Assembly (NCBI RefSeq): GCF_004119495.1 | Contig: NZ_NRQU01000003.1 | Span: 79,580-143,579 of the forward strand | Reading direction: 5' to 3' | Length of the DNA: 64,000 nucleotides | DNA from: Flavobacterium sp. YO12 | GTDB lineage: Bacteria; Bacteroidota; Bacteroidia; Flavobacteriales; Flavobacteriaceae | In this document: piece by piece, positions 53,235 through 62,174 of the stretch | Layout: every line of letters begins with the position of its first letter | Position numbering within the stretch: position 1 is the first letter of the stretch | The notes under the pieces: generated by a model | The model's database searches: none | What the model was told of the DNA's origin: nothing | The model's input: only the letters and a program-made list of their open reading frames with translations | Made by a program: the position numbers and the translations under genes

Positions 53235-53325
53235 GTTTCAAGTTTCAGGTTTCAAGTTCTAAGTTCACATAACATAAAGACAAAATTTCAGATTCCAATA
53301 TAATTTGAAACCTGAAACTTGAAAC
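53235..53325 (-). repeat. Large inverted repeat, probable mnmG terminator
   Basis: Perfect 21-bp arms (53235-53255, 53305-53325) made of gtttcaag-like words around a 49-base spacer, starting 7 bases after the mnmG stop. The T run is on the plus side, so it may rather be a mobile-type intergenic palindrome with terminator activity. Confidence 0.55.
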
Positions 53326-53331
53326 TTTTTT

Positions 53332-55203
53332 TTATCGTCCCATATAAATTAAAAGCACAGAAATATCACTTGGCGACACTCCGCTGATTCTTGAAGCTTG
53401 AGAAATTGTAACTGGTCGAATTTTACCCAATTTTTGTTTTGCTTCAATCGACATTGACTTAATTTTATTATAATCGAAATTCTCTGGAATTTTTACTTCT
53501 TCTAAACGAGTTAACTTATCAGCGTTATTTCTTTCCTTTTCGATATAACCAGAATACTTAATTTGAATTTCGGCTTGCTCTAATATTTCTCTGTCTAGAT
53601 TATTTTCTTCAACATACGCTTTCACTTTTTCGAATTTCAGCATATCTTCTAAATCAATCTGCGGACGAGAGAAAACTTTAAACATTTTATCACCTTGTGT
53701 AATTGGTGCAGTTTCCTTCGCTTCTAAAATTGGATTTGTTTCTCCAACCGAAACGCTTGTTTCTCTAAAAAAAGAAACCATCTTTTCAGACTCGTTTAAT
53801 TTCTTTTCCATTCTTCGCAAACGAGCTTCAGAAGCAAGACCAATTTCATGAGACATTGGCGTTAATCTAAAATCTGCATTATCTTGACGCAGTAAAGTTC
53901 TATACTCCGCTCTTGATGTAAACATACGATATGGTTCTTCCGTTCCTTTCGTAATCAAATCGTCAATCAAAACTCCAATATAAGCTTCATCACGTTTTAA
54001 AATTAATGGCGCTTTTTCATGCACTTTCAAATGCGCATTTATTCCGGCCATCAAACCTTGCGATGCTGCTTCTTCATATCCTGTCGTTCCATTAATTTGT
54101 CCGGCAAAATATAACCCTTCAACTAACTTTGTTTCCAAAGTATGTTTCAATTGTGTCGGTGGGAAATAATCATACTCGATCGCATAACCTGGACGAAAGA
54201 ATTTCACTTTTTCAAAACCAGCAACAGAACTCAACGCTTTAAATTGAATATCCTCCGGAAGCGAAGTCGAAAATCCGTTTACATAAACTTCACAAGTATT
54301 CCATCCTTCTGGCTCAACAAAAAGTTGATGACGTTCCTTATCTGCAAAACGATTAATTTTATCTTCAATGGACGGACAATATCTTGGACCCAAACTTTTA
54401 ATTCTTCCGTTGAACATTGGCGAACGATCAAAACCTTCTCTCAAAATATCATGAACTTCAAGCGAAGTGTATGTCATGTGACAAGATCTTTGATGTGTCA
54501 ACGGAACGGTTAAATCCGAATAAGAAAACTTATCCGGTTTTGCATCTCCTTTTTCTTCATTCATTTTCGAATAATCCAAAGAACGTCCATCAACACGTGG
54601 TGGCGTTCCTGTTTTCATTCTTCCAGCTTCAAATCCCGCTTTCACTAAATCTTCAGTAATTCCAGTTGCAGCACTTTCGCCTGCTCTTCCTCCACCGAAC
54701 TGTTTTTCTCCAATATGAATTAATCCGTTCAAAAAAGTTCCGTTTGTCAACACCACCGATTTCGAACGAATTTCAACTCCAAGCGAAGTTTTGATTCCTT
54801 TTATTTTTCCGTTCTCAATAATCAACCCTTTTACCATTTCTTGGTAAAAATCTAAATTTGGAGTTCCCTCCAACATCATTCTCCATTCTTCTGCAAAACG
54901 CATTCGATCACTTTGAACTCTCGGCGACCACATTGCTGGCCCTTTCGATTTGTTCAACATCTTAAACTGAATTGCAGTTCGATCTGAAACAATTCCAGAG
55001 TAACCTCCAAGCGCATCGATCTCACGAACGATTTGTCCCTTTGCAATTCCTCCCATCGCAGGATTACATGACATCTGAGCTATGTTCTGCAAACTCATTG
55101 TAACCAATAAAGTTTTGGATCCTAAATTTGCGGCCGCTGCCGCGGCTTCAGATCCTGCATGACCAGCACCAACTACAATAACATCGTATTCTTCTAAAAA
55201 CAT
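53332..55203 (-). CDS. mnmG: tRNA uridine-5-carboxymethylaminomethyl modification enzyme MnmG (GidA)
   Basis: A 623-residue FAD enzyme that, with MnmE, makes cmnm5U at the wobble position of some tRNAs. It opens with the FAD-binding VIVVGAGHAGSEAAAAAANL, then SCNPAMGGIAKGQIVREIDA with its conserved Cys, GRAGESAATG, MKTGTPPRVDGRSLDYSKM and the C-terminal GYIEKERN region; length is normal. mnmG often lies near the replication origin, which agrees with parS sites on both sides of the gene. It starts with a possible leader of 61 bases before the first parS of the cluster. Confidence 0.97.
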   Translation of the reverse strand: MFLEEYDVIVVGAGHAGSEAAAAAANLGSKTLLVTMSLQNIAQMSCNPAMGGIAKGQIVREIDALGGYSGIVSDRTAIQFKMLNKSKGPAMWSPRVQSDRMRFAEEWRMMLEGTPNLDFYQEMVKGLIIENGKIKGIKTSLGVEIRSKSVVLTNGTFLNGLIHIGEKQFGGGRAGESAATGITEDLVKAGFEAGRMKTGTPPRVDGRSLDYSKMNEEKGDAKPDKFSYSDLTVPLTHQRSCHMTYTSLEVHDILREGFDRSPMFNGRIKSLGPRYCPSIEDKINRFADKERHQLFVEPEGWNTCEVYVNGFSTSLPEDIQFKALSSVAGFEKVKFFRPGYAIEYDYFPPTQLKHTLETKLVEGLYFAGQINGTTGYEEAASQGLMAGINAHLKVHEKAPLILKRDEAYIGVLIDDLITKGTEEPYRMFTSRAEYRTLLRQDNADFRLTPMSHEIGLASEARLRRMEKKLNESEKMVSFFRETSVSVGETNPILEAKETAPITQGDKMFKVFSRPQIDLEDMLKFEKVKAYVEENNLDREILEQAEIQIKYSGYIEKERNNADKLTRLEEVKIPENFDYNKIKSMSIEAKQKLGKIRPVTISQASRISGVSPSDISVLLIYMGR

Positions 55204-55264
55204 TTTGTTTTATTATTCTCTGCAAACCGTTTAAGGCGATTCTCAGAATTAACTTTATTTTCTT

Positions 55265-55280
55265 TGTTCCACGTGGAACG
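55265..55280. other. parS site 1 of cluster
   Basis: TGTTCCACGTGGAACG, a perfect 14-bp palindrome GTTCCACGTGGAAC. Confidence 0.85.
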
Positions 55281-55337
55281 GAGTTTTTTTTTCAGTTATT
55301 TCAAGCTTCAAGTTTGAGTTCTCAAAACAAACTCGAA

Positions 55338-55353
55338 AGTTCCACGTGAAACA
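55338..55353. other. parS site 2 of cluster
   Basis: AGTTCCACGTGAAACA, 14 of 16 consensus bases with CACGTG core. Confidence 0.85.
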
Positions 55354-55394
55354 TTCCCTGTTACATTCATAAAAACTTAAACCAAATTTTAGAA

Positions 55395-55410
55395 TGTTTC
55401 ACGTGAAACA
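55395..55410. other. parS site 3 of cluster, exact consensus in a 32-bp palindrome
   Basis: TGTTTCACGTGAAACA matches the parS consensus exactly. The symmetry extends without a mismatch to 55387-55418 (32 bp), flanks reading TTTTAGAA and TTCTAAAA. Confidence 0.92.
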
Positions 55411-55448
55411 TTCTAAAAACAATATCAATATTTCAAAATCAACTTATT

Positions 55449-55464
55449 TGTTCCACGTGAAACA
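55449..55464. other. parS site 4 of cluster
   Basis: TGTTCCACGTGAAACA, 15 of 16 consensus bases. Confidence 0.9.
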
Positions 55465-55491
55465 CTTTATAAAAAAGCATTTAAAAAAAAC

Positions 55492-55507
55492 TGTTTCACG
55501 TGGAACA
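55492..55507. other. parS site 5 of cluster
   Basis: TGTTTCACGTGGAACA, 15 of 16 consensus bases. Confidence 0.9.
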
Positions 55508-55547
55508 ATTTTTACATAAATCGGCTATTTGACACTAGAAAAAATAT

Positions 55548-55967
55548 CTACTGTTCCACGTGAAACATCCCAATTTTTTCGTCTTCTTTAGAACGCATAA
55601 GTACGGCTTCTGCATCACTCTTATCTTTATATCCGCAGTAATGTAATATACCATGAGCAAGTACACGCTTTAATTCCTCTTCAAAAGAAACATTAAAATC
55701 TTTTGCGTTGTCCTCTACTCGTTCAACAGAAACAAATATATCTCCGTTCAACTCGTTACCAACTGTATAATCAAAACTAATAATATCAGTTAGTGTGTCG
55801 TGATCTAAATACTCTACATTGATTTTATGAAGATATTCATCATCACAAAAAATATAATTTATTTCTCCCTCGTTTTTATTTTCAGAAACTATTACAGCAC
55901 TTAACCAATCAGAAAAGGCTTGTTCGTTGTCTAAATTAAATTCTGTTTCGTAATTAAAATTGATCAT
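55548..55967 (-). CDS. ybeY: Endoribonuclease YbeY (16S rRNA maturation)
   Basis: A 139-residue metal-dependent endoribonuclease for 16S rRNA 3' maturation and ribosome quality control. The family core is EELKRVLAHGILHYCGYKDK (about 100-118): two zinc-ligand His are present (HGILH), whereas the third, normally in GYDH, is replaced by KD, as in many Bacteroidetes members. The start overlaps the end of the DUF4175 gene by 4 bases. The last residues, MFHVEQ, are encoded by a parS site (55552-55567), so the protein's end has been shaped by ParB binding. Confidence 0.93.
   Translation of the reverse strand: MINFNYETEFNLDNEQAFSDWLSAVIVSENKNEGEINYIFCDDEYLHKINVEYLDHDTLTDIISFDYTVGNELNGDIFVSVERVEDNAKDFNVSFEEELKRVLAHGILHYCGYKDKSDAEAVLMRSKEDEKIGMFHVEQ
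55552..55567. other. parS site 6 of cluster, within the ybeY coding end
   Basis: TGTTCCACGTGAAACA, 15 of 16 consensus bases. On the minus strand it reads through the final codons of ybeY (FHVEQ). Confidence 0.9.
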
Positions 55968-58900
55968 TTTGTATTAAAATATTCTTGAACCTTTTGATTA
56001 AAATTCGAGCGCAAAGGTAGTGATTGTCTGTTTAATATCTCTACACTGTTTAAATAATCGGTCAACGAACTTGGTAAAGCATTCGAACGATTAGAAAACT
56101 CACCTTTATTCGTTTCAGATTGACGCTTGGTATCTTGCCCTTGCTCTTGAACAGCATTGTTTAATTTTAGCAATTCTTGTTGAATATTTAAAATACGCTG
56201 CAGGTTTTCATTCTTAAAACCTTTATTTAAAATCTGTTTTTCCGATGCTTTCATCTGATCAATAACTGATTTACCTTGCATATCTAAACCTTGTTTTGCT
56301 AATTCTTTTTGCAATGCTTCACGAAGTTTAACTTGCTCTTTGTATATTTCCATTATCTTTTCAGCATCACCTTCACCATCATTATCATCACTTTCTTTCT
56401 CCCCTTTGTTGTTTCCTTGACCGCTTTTACCATCGCCAGATTTTCCTTGTCCCGTTTTTCCCTGACCTTCTTTACTTTCATTTTGTTTTCCTTGTCCTTC
56501 TTTTCCCTTACCATTATCACCTTGTTTACTCGTACCTGGTTTACTTCCCTGCTTCATTCCATCTTTCATTTTATCAGCAAGACCTTTTTGTTTTTGAATA
56601 ATATCTGGCAATTGCATACCTTGACCATCTCCAGGTTTTGGTTTTCCAGCTCCTGGTTTAGACATAGACATTTGCATATTGTTTAATAAATCACTCAAAA
56701 AATCAGCTAACTTATTTGCAGAAGAAACTGAATATTGCTGATGTGAAACTCCTTTTGGAATCTGAACATCCGTTAAAGTTTCAATTGCTTTATCCATATT
56801 ATACTGCACATTGCCAATTTCCTTCGTAACCTCTTCAGCAACTTTTGGGTTTCTAAGCGATAATGCAAACAAACTATCATCAATATGTCTGAACTGCTGC
56901 TTTAAATTTTGCTGTATTTTAATATTCTTTGTATATGCCGAAGAACCCAATTTCATTGATTTAAACTGTTTCATAACATCTTCTTGAGACAATGAAAATG
57001 CTAAAAGATTATCCAAAATCTGACGAAGCATTGCAACATCTTCCTGCAATTGTTCTTGCTCTCCCGCTTCCATAGTCGATTGCATCTGCTCTGCCATCGA
57101 CTTCATTTTCTTAGAAGCATTCTTCTGTTTTGGTTTCGCAGATTCGGTATTCTTTTTACCTAATTCTTCAGAAGCTTTGTTCAAATCATTCTCTACTTCT
57201 TTTTCTTTTGAGGTATCTTTAGGAATATCTAAAGGAGATTTTAAAGAGTTATTTTCTTGTTTTAAATCTTTTAAATCTTCTTGAATTTTATCAAAAGACT
57301 TATTAATTTCATCCTGTTTCTCTTTGTTGTTTTCTTTGCTATTTGAAAGTTGCTCTTGCTTTTCTGCTAATTTATTCAACTTTTCAGCAACCTGCTCCGC
57401 TTTCTTTTCTACATAAAAACGCTTTGTCAATTCAACTAATTGTTCTAAATTACGAGATTGATTCTTGCTGATTTGTTTGAATTTTTCCATCTTATCAAAC
57501 AACTCTTCGCTGTTTAATTTATCATTTAAGTTCTTCAACTCATCCATCAATTTCTGATTCTTTTCTAAATCTTTCTCTGCATTGTCTAAACGTTTTTGCA
57601 AATCGTCGGCAGTTTTGTCTTTCTTTTCAGATTGAAATTTATCTAAATTTTTGTTCATCTTTTCAGCAAATTGCTTCATCAACTCATCCTGCTGCTTCTG
57701 ACGTTTGATAAAATCATTGATCTTTTGCTGATCTTTAAACTCTAAATTATCCTTTTCTTTTCCTGTATTTTTCAGTTTATCCATTTCAGAAAACTGCTTT
57801 TGCTGATTCTTTAACGACTTAGATAAGCTATTAATATTTGCATTTTGCTGCTGTAATTCTGCATCGTGAATTTCATCAGTTGTAGAAACTCTATCTGAAA
57901 ATGTAGATGACTTTGTACTCTTAAATCCATGTAGAGCGTCATTATCAAAAATCTCAAAATAGTATTCGTAAGATACTCCTTCTTCAACAACAAGATTACT
58001 CGGGAAATTAAAAACAAACTGATCAAACACTCCTGCCTTTACTGGAATGGTTCCACGTTTGGCAGTATTAGGTTTTCCATGTTCATAATAAACAACCTGA
58101 AGCTTTGACAATCCATAATCATCACCTAATCTTCCTAAAACATAACTTTTATCAAGCTTTAAACTATCAGGAGCAGGCGAAACTGCAATGGTTGGAAACT
58201 GATCTTTAATAACTGACAGCTGATAATCTAATTTTTCATAGTTTTTAACTTTATTATTTGAAGTAAGAATTTGATATTCTGTGTTTTGACTAATATTCTT
58301 AGCCAATTTAAACTCATTTTCAGCTTTATTGAACTTAAAAATTGAGTTTTCATCTTTCCAAACTACTTCTTGAGTAGATTGGGTTTTCATTCTCCAAGTT
58401 ACAACTGTCCCTTCAGGTACAATTGCATTTCCAGTTCCTCTAATTATTTCGGATTTCTTTTTTAAATAAGATGGAAAATTTAAAACCATTTCAAAGTTCG
58501 CAATTGATGGAACTGTAACAACTTTTAATTCATATTCATTTGATGAAACTGAATTTCCTTCAAAAGAAAACTGAACATCAGTTGTTGGTTTTTCAATCTT
58601 AAACTCAAACTTTCCTGTTTGAGATGATTCCATAAAATAGCTTTCACTCCCAATATGAATCATTACATTTTCAGGAACAACATTACCTTCTGTTTCAACT
58701 TTTACAATAAAATCTTTGTTTTGTTCTGTTTGAAGATTGCCATTTAAAACCACAAATTTAAATGGAGCCGGCGGCAAAAACGAAGCATTAAAATGTACTA
58801 CTCTATTAAAACTCTGCGAAATTATATTGCTGTTTCCAGAAACAAAAAAGACTGCAAACAGTAAAACCGGAATTAAAGCTAGTGGTAAATACTTTTTATT

Positions 58901-59353
58901 TGATTTAAAATTAATCGCATTTCCAAATGGAATTGGCTGTAATGAATTTGCTTTTTGCTCTATTGAAGCCAACATTAATTCTGAACTTTCAGCCGAATTT
59001 TCATTGGATGAAAGTTGCAAAAAGTTTGTCAGTTTATCACTAACTTCGGTAAAATGATTTCCAATAATTGCCGAAGCTTGATTATAATCGATCCCTTTTT
59101 GAAGTTTAAAAAGTTTAAAAATTGGAAATAAAATAAATCGAAACAATAGAAAAACTTCTACTGCAATAAATAGCCAAAACAAAAGTGTTCTTCCTGCAGG
59201 TTTTAACCAAAGAAAATACTCAACAAAAAGGGTAAAAAGAAAATACAATAAACCGAAACCAATAAAAAGAAGTGCTCCTTTTATCAATTCATTCATATAA
59301 TATTTCTTTATAAATCCTTCTAACTTCTGATATATTGCAGATGATGTTTTCAA
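55964..59353 (-). CDS. DUF4175-type large membrane protein with coiled coil
   Basis: A 1129-residue inner-membrane protein of Bacteroidetes. Three membrane helices near the N-terminus (about 25-45, 55-77, 155-172) are followed by beta-rich extracytoplasmic modules (about 180-470), a long Lys/Gln/Glu-rich coiled coil (about 490-790), a helical segment, and a Gly/Lys/Gln low-complexity stretch (about 904-998; GKGKEGQGKQNES and similar). It ends in QSLPLRSNFNQKVQEYFNTK. The arrangement matches DUF4175; function is unknown, though an envelope role is likely. It is the first gene of the DUF4175-ybeY unit. Confidence 0.85.
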   Translation of the reverse strand: MKTSSAIYQKLEGFIKKYYMNELIKGALLFIGFGLLYFLFTLFVEYFLWLKPAGRTLLFWLFIAVEVFLLFRFILFPIFKLFKLQKGIDYNQASAIIGNHFTEVSDKLTNFLQLSSNENSAESSELMLASIEQKANSLQPIPFGNAINFKSNKKYLPLALIPVLLFAVFFVSGNSNIISQSFNRVVHFNASFLPPAPFKFVVLNGNLQTEQNKDFIVKVETEGNVVPENVMIHIGSESYFMESSQTGKFEFKIEKPTTDVQFSFEGNSVSSNEYELKVVTVPSIANFEMVLNFPSYLKKKSEIIRGTGNAIVPEGTVVTWRMKTQSTQEVVWKDENSIFKFNKAENEFKLAKNISQNTEYQILTSNNKVKNYEKLDYQLSVIKDQFPTIAVSPAPDSLKLDKSYVLGRLGDDYGLSKLQVVYYEHGKPNTAKRGTIPVKAGVFDQFVFNFPSNLVVEEGVSYEYYFEIFDNDALHGFKSTKSSTFSDRVSTTDEIHDAELQQQNANINSLSKSLKNQQKQFSEMDKLKNTGKEKDNLEFKDQQKINDFIKRQKQQDELMKQFAEKMNKNLDKFQSEKKDKTADDLQKRLDNAEKDLEKNQKLMDELKNLNDKLNSEELFDKMEKFKQISKNQSRNLEQLVELTKRFYVEKKAEQVAEKLNKLAEKQEQLSNSKENNKEKQDEINKSFDKIQEDLKDLKQENNSLKSPLDIPKDTSKEKEVENDLNKASEELGKKNTESAKPKQKNASKKMKSMAEQMQSTMEAGEQEQLQEDVAMLRQILDNLLAFSLSQEDVMKQFKSMKLGSSAYTKNIKIQQNLKQQFRHIDDSLFALSLRNPKVAEEVTKEIGNVQYNMDKAIETLTDVQIPKGVSHQQYSVSSANKLADFLSDLLNNMQMSMSKPGAGKPKPGDGQGMQLPDIIQKQKGLADKMKDGMKQGSKPGTSKQGDNGKGKEGQGKQNESKEGQGKTGQGKSGDGKSGQGNNKGEKESDDNDGEGDAEKIMEIYKEQVKLREALQKELAKQGLDMQGKSVIDQMKASEKQILNKGFKNENLQRILNIQQELLKLNNAVQEQGQDTKRQSETNKGEFSNRSNALPSSLTDYLNSVEILNRQSLPLRSNFNQKVQEYFNTK

Positions 59354-59413
59354 TGTGAATCTATTTATTTATAACCCATAAAAGTACTAATTATAACGAT
59401 AAGTCTGAAACTC

Positions 59414-59472
59414 AAAAGTCGAAAGTCAAAAGTTTAGCACACAGCTAAAAACCTTTCAGACTTTCGACTTTT
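59414..59472. repeat. Intergenic inverted repeat before gltX
   Basis: 13-bp arms (59414-59426, 59460-59472; AAAAGTCGAAAGT) with extra partial pairing outside. It lies between the divergent DUF4175 gene and the gltX promoter; of the same style as the repeats at 53235-53325 and 9665-9776. Confidence 0.6.
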
Positions 59473-59498
59473 GGCTTTTGACTAATATTGTATCTTTG
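59469..59498 (+). promoter_or_regulatory. gltX promoter
   Basis: TTTTG (59469-59473), 17 bases, TATCTTTG (59491-59498), then about 17 bases to the ATG at 59516. The -33 element overlaps the right arm of the inverted repeat. Confidence 0.6.
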
Positions 59499-59515
59499 CA
59501 ACAAAATTTAAACAA

Positions 59516-61021
59516 ATGTCAAAGCAAGTTCGTGTGCGTTTTGCACCAAGTCCAACTGGACCATTACATATTGGCGGAGTTCGTACTGCCCTATTTAATT
59601 ATTTATTTGCAAAAAAGCATAACGGTGTTTTTTATCTGAGAATTGAAGATACAGATCAGACTCGTTTTGTTCCAGGTGCGGAAGCTTACATTATGGAAGC
59701 GCTTGAATGGTTAGGAATTTCTCCTGAAGAAACCGTTGGAAAAAATGAAAAATTTGGCCCGTACAGACAAAGTGATCGTAAAGAATTATACCAAAAATAT
59801 GCAGATGAATTGATCAATTCAGGTTGGGCATATTATGCTTTTGATACTCCAGAATCTCTTGATGCTTTAAGAAAAGAGCAGGAAGCTGAAGGAAAAACAT
59901 TTATTTACAATCATACGAATCGTGAAAAGTTAGATACATCATTAGTAATTTCAGCTGACGAAACTGCTAAAAGAATTGCAAATGGAGAACATTTTGTAAT
60001 TCGTTTCAAAACTCCAGTTGATGAAACTTTACATTTAAAAGATATTATTCGCGGTGATGTGAAATTTGAAACAAGTTTACTTGATGATAAAGTGCTGTTT
60101 AAAAGTGACGGAATGCCGACCTATCATTTAGCTAATATTGTTGATGATCATTTGATGGAAACTTCACATGTAATTCGTGGTGAAGAATGGCTGCCATCTA
60201 TGCCGCTTCACGTTTTATTGTACAGAGCTTTTGGCTGGGATGCTCCAGAATTTGCACATTTACCTTTGATTTTAAAACCTGTTGGAAATGGAAAATTATC
60301 TAAAAGAGATGGTGATAAACTAGGCTTTCCTGTTTTTCCACTTGAATGGAAAACCGAAGAAGGTCTTTCGTCAGGTTACAGAGAGAAAGGATTTTTCCCA
60401 GAAGCTGTTGTAAACTTCCTTGCTTTGTTAGGTTGGAATGACGGAACGGATAAAGAATTATATTCTTTAGAAGAATTAGTTGAAGCTTTTGATTTGAATA
60501 GAGTTCACAAAGCAGGAGCAAAATTTGATCCTGAAAAAAATAAATGGTTCAATCATCAATATTTAATCAAACAAAATGATGCTGATTTAGCGAAGAGCTT
60601 CTCTCCTATTTTAGAAGAAAAAGGCTTCTCTACTCCACTTGAAGTGACAATTCGCATAGTATCACTTATCAAAGAACGAGCAAACTTTGTTTCAGATTTT
60701 TGGGATTTAACTGATTTCTTTTTCCAAGCTCCAACATCATATGATGAAAAAGCAAGCAAAAACTGGAAAGAAGAAACTCCGGCTTTAATGCAGGAATTGA
60801 TTTCGGTTTTAGAAAATATTGAAGATTTTAGTTCTGTAAATATTGAAACTATCGTGAAAGATTGGTTAACTAAAAACGAAATTGGAATGGGTAAAGTTAT
60901 GCAGCCTTTCCGTTTAAGTTTAGTTGGAGCTCTTAAAGGCCCTCACCTATTTGACATTGTTGAAATCATTGGAAAAGAGGAAACTATTTCAAGAATTCAC
61001 AAAGCAATTGAAACTTTATAA
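59516..61021 (+). CDS. gltX: Glutamyl-tRNA synthetase
   Basis: A 501-residue class I synthetase that charges tRNA-Glu. The HIGH region is RFAPSPTGPLHIGGVRTAL (residues 8-26) and the KMSKS counterpart is GKLSKRDGDK (about 262). The FYLRIEDTD strand and the anticodon-binding C-terminal half are normal. Length is as expected. It stands alone, with promoter 59469-59498 and terminator 61043-61080. Confidence 0.97.
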   Translation: MSKQVRVRFAPSPTGPLHIGGVRTALFNYLFAKKHNGVFYLRIEDTDQTRFVPGAEAYIMEALEWLGISPEETVGKNEKFGPYRQSDRKELYQKYADELINSGWAYYAFDTPESLDALRKEQEAEGKTFIYNHTNREKLDTSLVISADETAKRIANGEHFVIRFKTPVDETLHLKDIIRGDVKFETSLLDDKVLFKSDGMPTYHLANIVDDHLMETSHVIRGEEWLPSMPLHVLLYRAFGWDAPEFAHLPLILKPVGNGKLSKRDGDKLGFPVFPLEWKTEEGLSSGYREKGFFPEAVVNFLALLGWNDGTDKELYSLEELVEAFDLNRVHKAGAKFDPEKNKWFNHQYLIKQNDADLAKSFSPILEEKGFSTPLEVTIRIVSLIKERANFVSDFWDLTDFFFQAPTSYDEKASKNWKEETPALMQELISVLENIEDFSSVNIETIVKDWLTKNEIGMGKVMQPFRLSLVGALKGPHLFDIVEIIGKEETISRIHKAIETL

Positions 61022-61042
61022 TAATAATTCAATTCAAAATAG

Positions 61043-61080
61043 AAACGCTAAGAAACATCTAACAAATGTTCTTAGCGTTT
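61043..61080 (+). terminator. gltX terminator
   Basis: 12-bp arms (61043-61054, 61069-61080; AAACGCTAAGAA) followed by T7, shortly after the gltX stop. Confidence 0.85.
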
Positions 61081-61153
61081 TTTTAGTGCTTTAAAACTAT
61101 ATTTTAGAAGAATTTTCGTAAATTCCCAAAATCATAAACATAAATTAAAAACC

Positions 61154-62131
61154 ATGAGTACAGCATTTATTATCTTATTAGTATTGGCATTCTTCATTTT
61201 CATGTCGTCTTTCTTTACTGTAAAACAACAAAGTTCAGTTGTTATCGAGAGATTTGGAAAATTTCACAGTGTGAGAAATTCTGGATTGCAATTAAAAATT
61301 CCAGTTGTTGATAGATTAGCCGGACGTGTAAATCTTAAAATTCAACAGTTAGATGTTATTATTGAAACTAAAACGAAAGACAACGTTTTTATTAAAATGA
61401 AAGTTTCGGTTCAGTTTAAGGTAATTCAAGATAAAGTATATGATGCCTTTTATAAACTAGAATATCCTCACGATCAGATTACTGCTTATGTATTTGACGT
61501 TGTTCGTGCTGAAGTTCCTAAACTAAAATTAGATGATGTTTTTGAAAGAAAAGACGATATCGCAATTGCAGTAAAAAGAGAATTAAACGAAGCAATGACT
61601 ACTTACGGATACGATATCATCAATACATTGGTTACTGATATTGATCCAGATATTCAGGTGAAAAATGCAATGAACAGAATCAACGCTGCCGACAGAGAAA
61701 AAACGGCTGCTGAATTTGAAGCTGAAAGTTCAAGAATTAGAATTGTTGCAAAAGCAAAAGCTGAAGCTGAAAGTAAACGTTTACAAGGTCAAGGTATTGC
61801 AGATCAACGTCGTGAAATTGCTAGAGGTTTAGTAGAAAGTGTTGAAGTTTTAAACAATGTTGGAATTAATTCACAAGAAGCTTCTGCTTTAATTGTCGTT
61901 ACACAACATTATGATACACTACAATCTATTGGTGCTGATACTAATTCTAATTTAATATTATTACCAAATTCACCACAAGCAGGAAGTGATATGTTGAACA
62001 ATATGGTTGCTTCATTCACAGCATCAAATCAAGTTGGTGAAATGATGAAAAAAACTAATAAAAAGATAGAGAAACCAAAACCAATTCAACCACAATCTGG
62101 TTACGAAGATGATATTCAACCTGAAGTTTAA
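61154..62131 (+). CDS. SPFH/band 7 membrane protein (stomatin/QmcA-like)
   Basis: A 325-residue protein with an N-terminal membrane helix (about 4-22) and a band 7 domain (about 24-190) starting TVKQQSSVVIERFGKFHSV. A charged coiled coil (EFEAESSRIRIVAKAKAEAE) and the conserved SPFH end region NNVGINSQEASALIVVTQHY follow. SPFH proteins form oligomeric cages that organise membrane microdomains and often control membrane proteases. No NfeD or FtsH partner gene is next to it. The terminator 62147-62174 lies just after. Confidence 0.9.
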   Translation: MSTAFIILLVLAFFIFMSSFFTVKQQSSVVIERFGKFHSVRNSGLQLKIPVVDRLAGRVNLKIQQLDVIIETKTKDNVFIKMKVSVQFKVIQDKVYDAFYKLEYPHDQITAYVFDVVRAEVPKLKLDDVFERKDDIAIAVKRELNEAMTTYGYDIINTLVTDIDPDIQVKNAMNRINAADREKTAAEFEAESSRIRIVAKAKAEAESKRLQGQGIADQRREIARGLVESVEVLNNVGINSQEASALIVVTQHYDTLQSIGADTNSNLILLPNSPQAGSDMLNNMVASFTASNQVGEMMKKTNKKIEKPKPIQPQSGYEDDIQPEV

Positions 62132-62146
62132 TAACTAACTGAAAAG

Positions 62147-62174
62147 AAAAAAGAGGCTTAATTGCCTCTTTTTC
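62147..62174. terminator. Bidirectional terminator SPFH / DUF6327 gene
   Basis: Arms 62147-62157 and 62164-62174 (core AAGAGGC / GCCTCTT), 6-base loop, T run on the plus side, A run serving the minus strand. The minus-strand stop at 62158 lies in the loop. Confidence 0.8.

Larger units (their letters stand above)
55204..55547. other. Intergenic region (344 bp) of the parS cluster
   Basis: Between mnmG and ybeY, both on the minus strand. It contains five complete parS sites plus the start of a sixth, spaced 43-73 bases centre to centre, in AT-rich filler. No ORF or other gene is visible. This looks like a dedicated ParB-loading centre. Confidence 0.85.
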
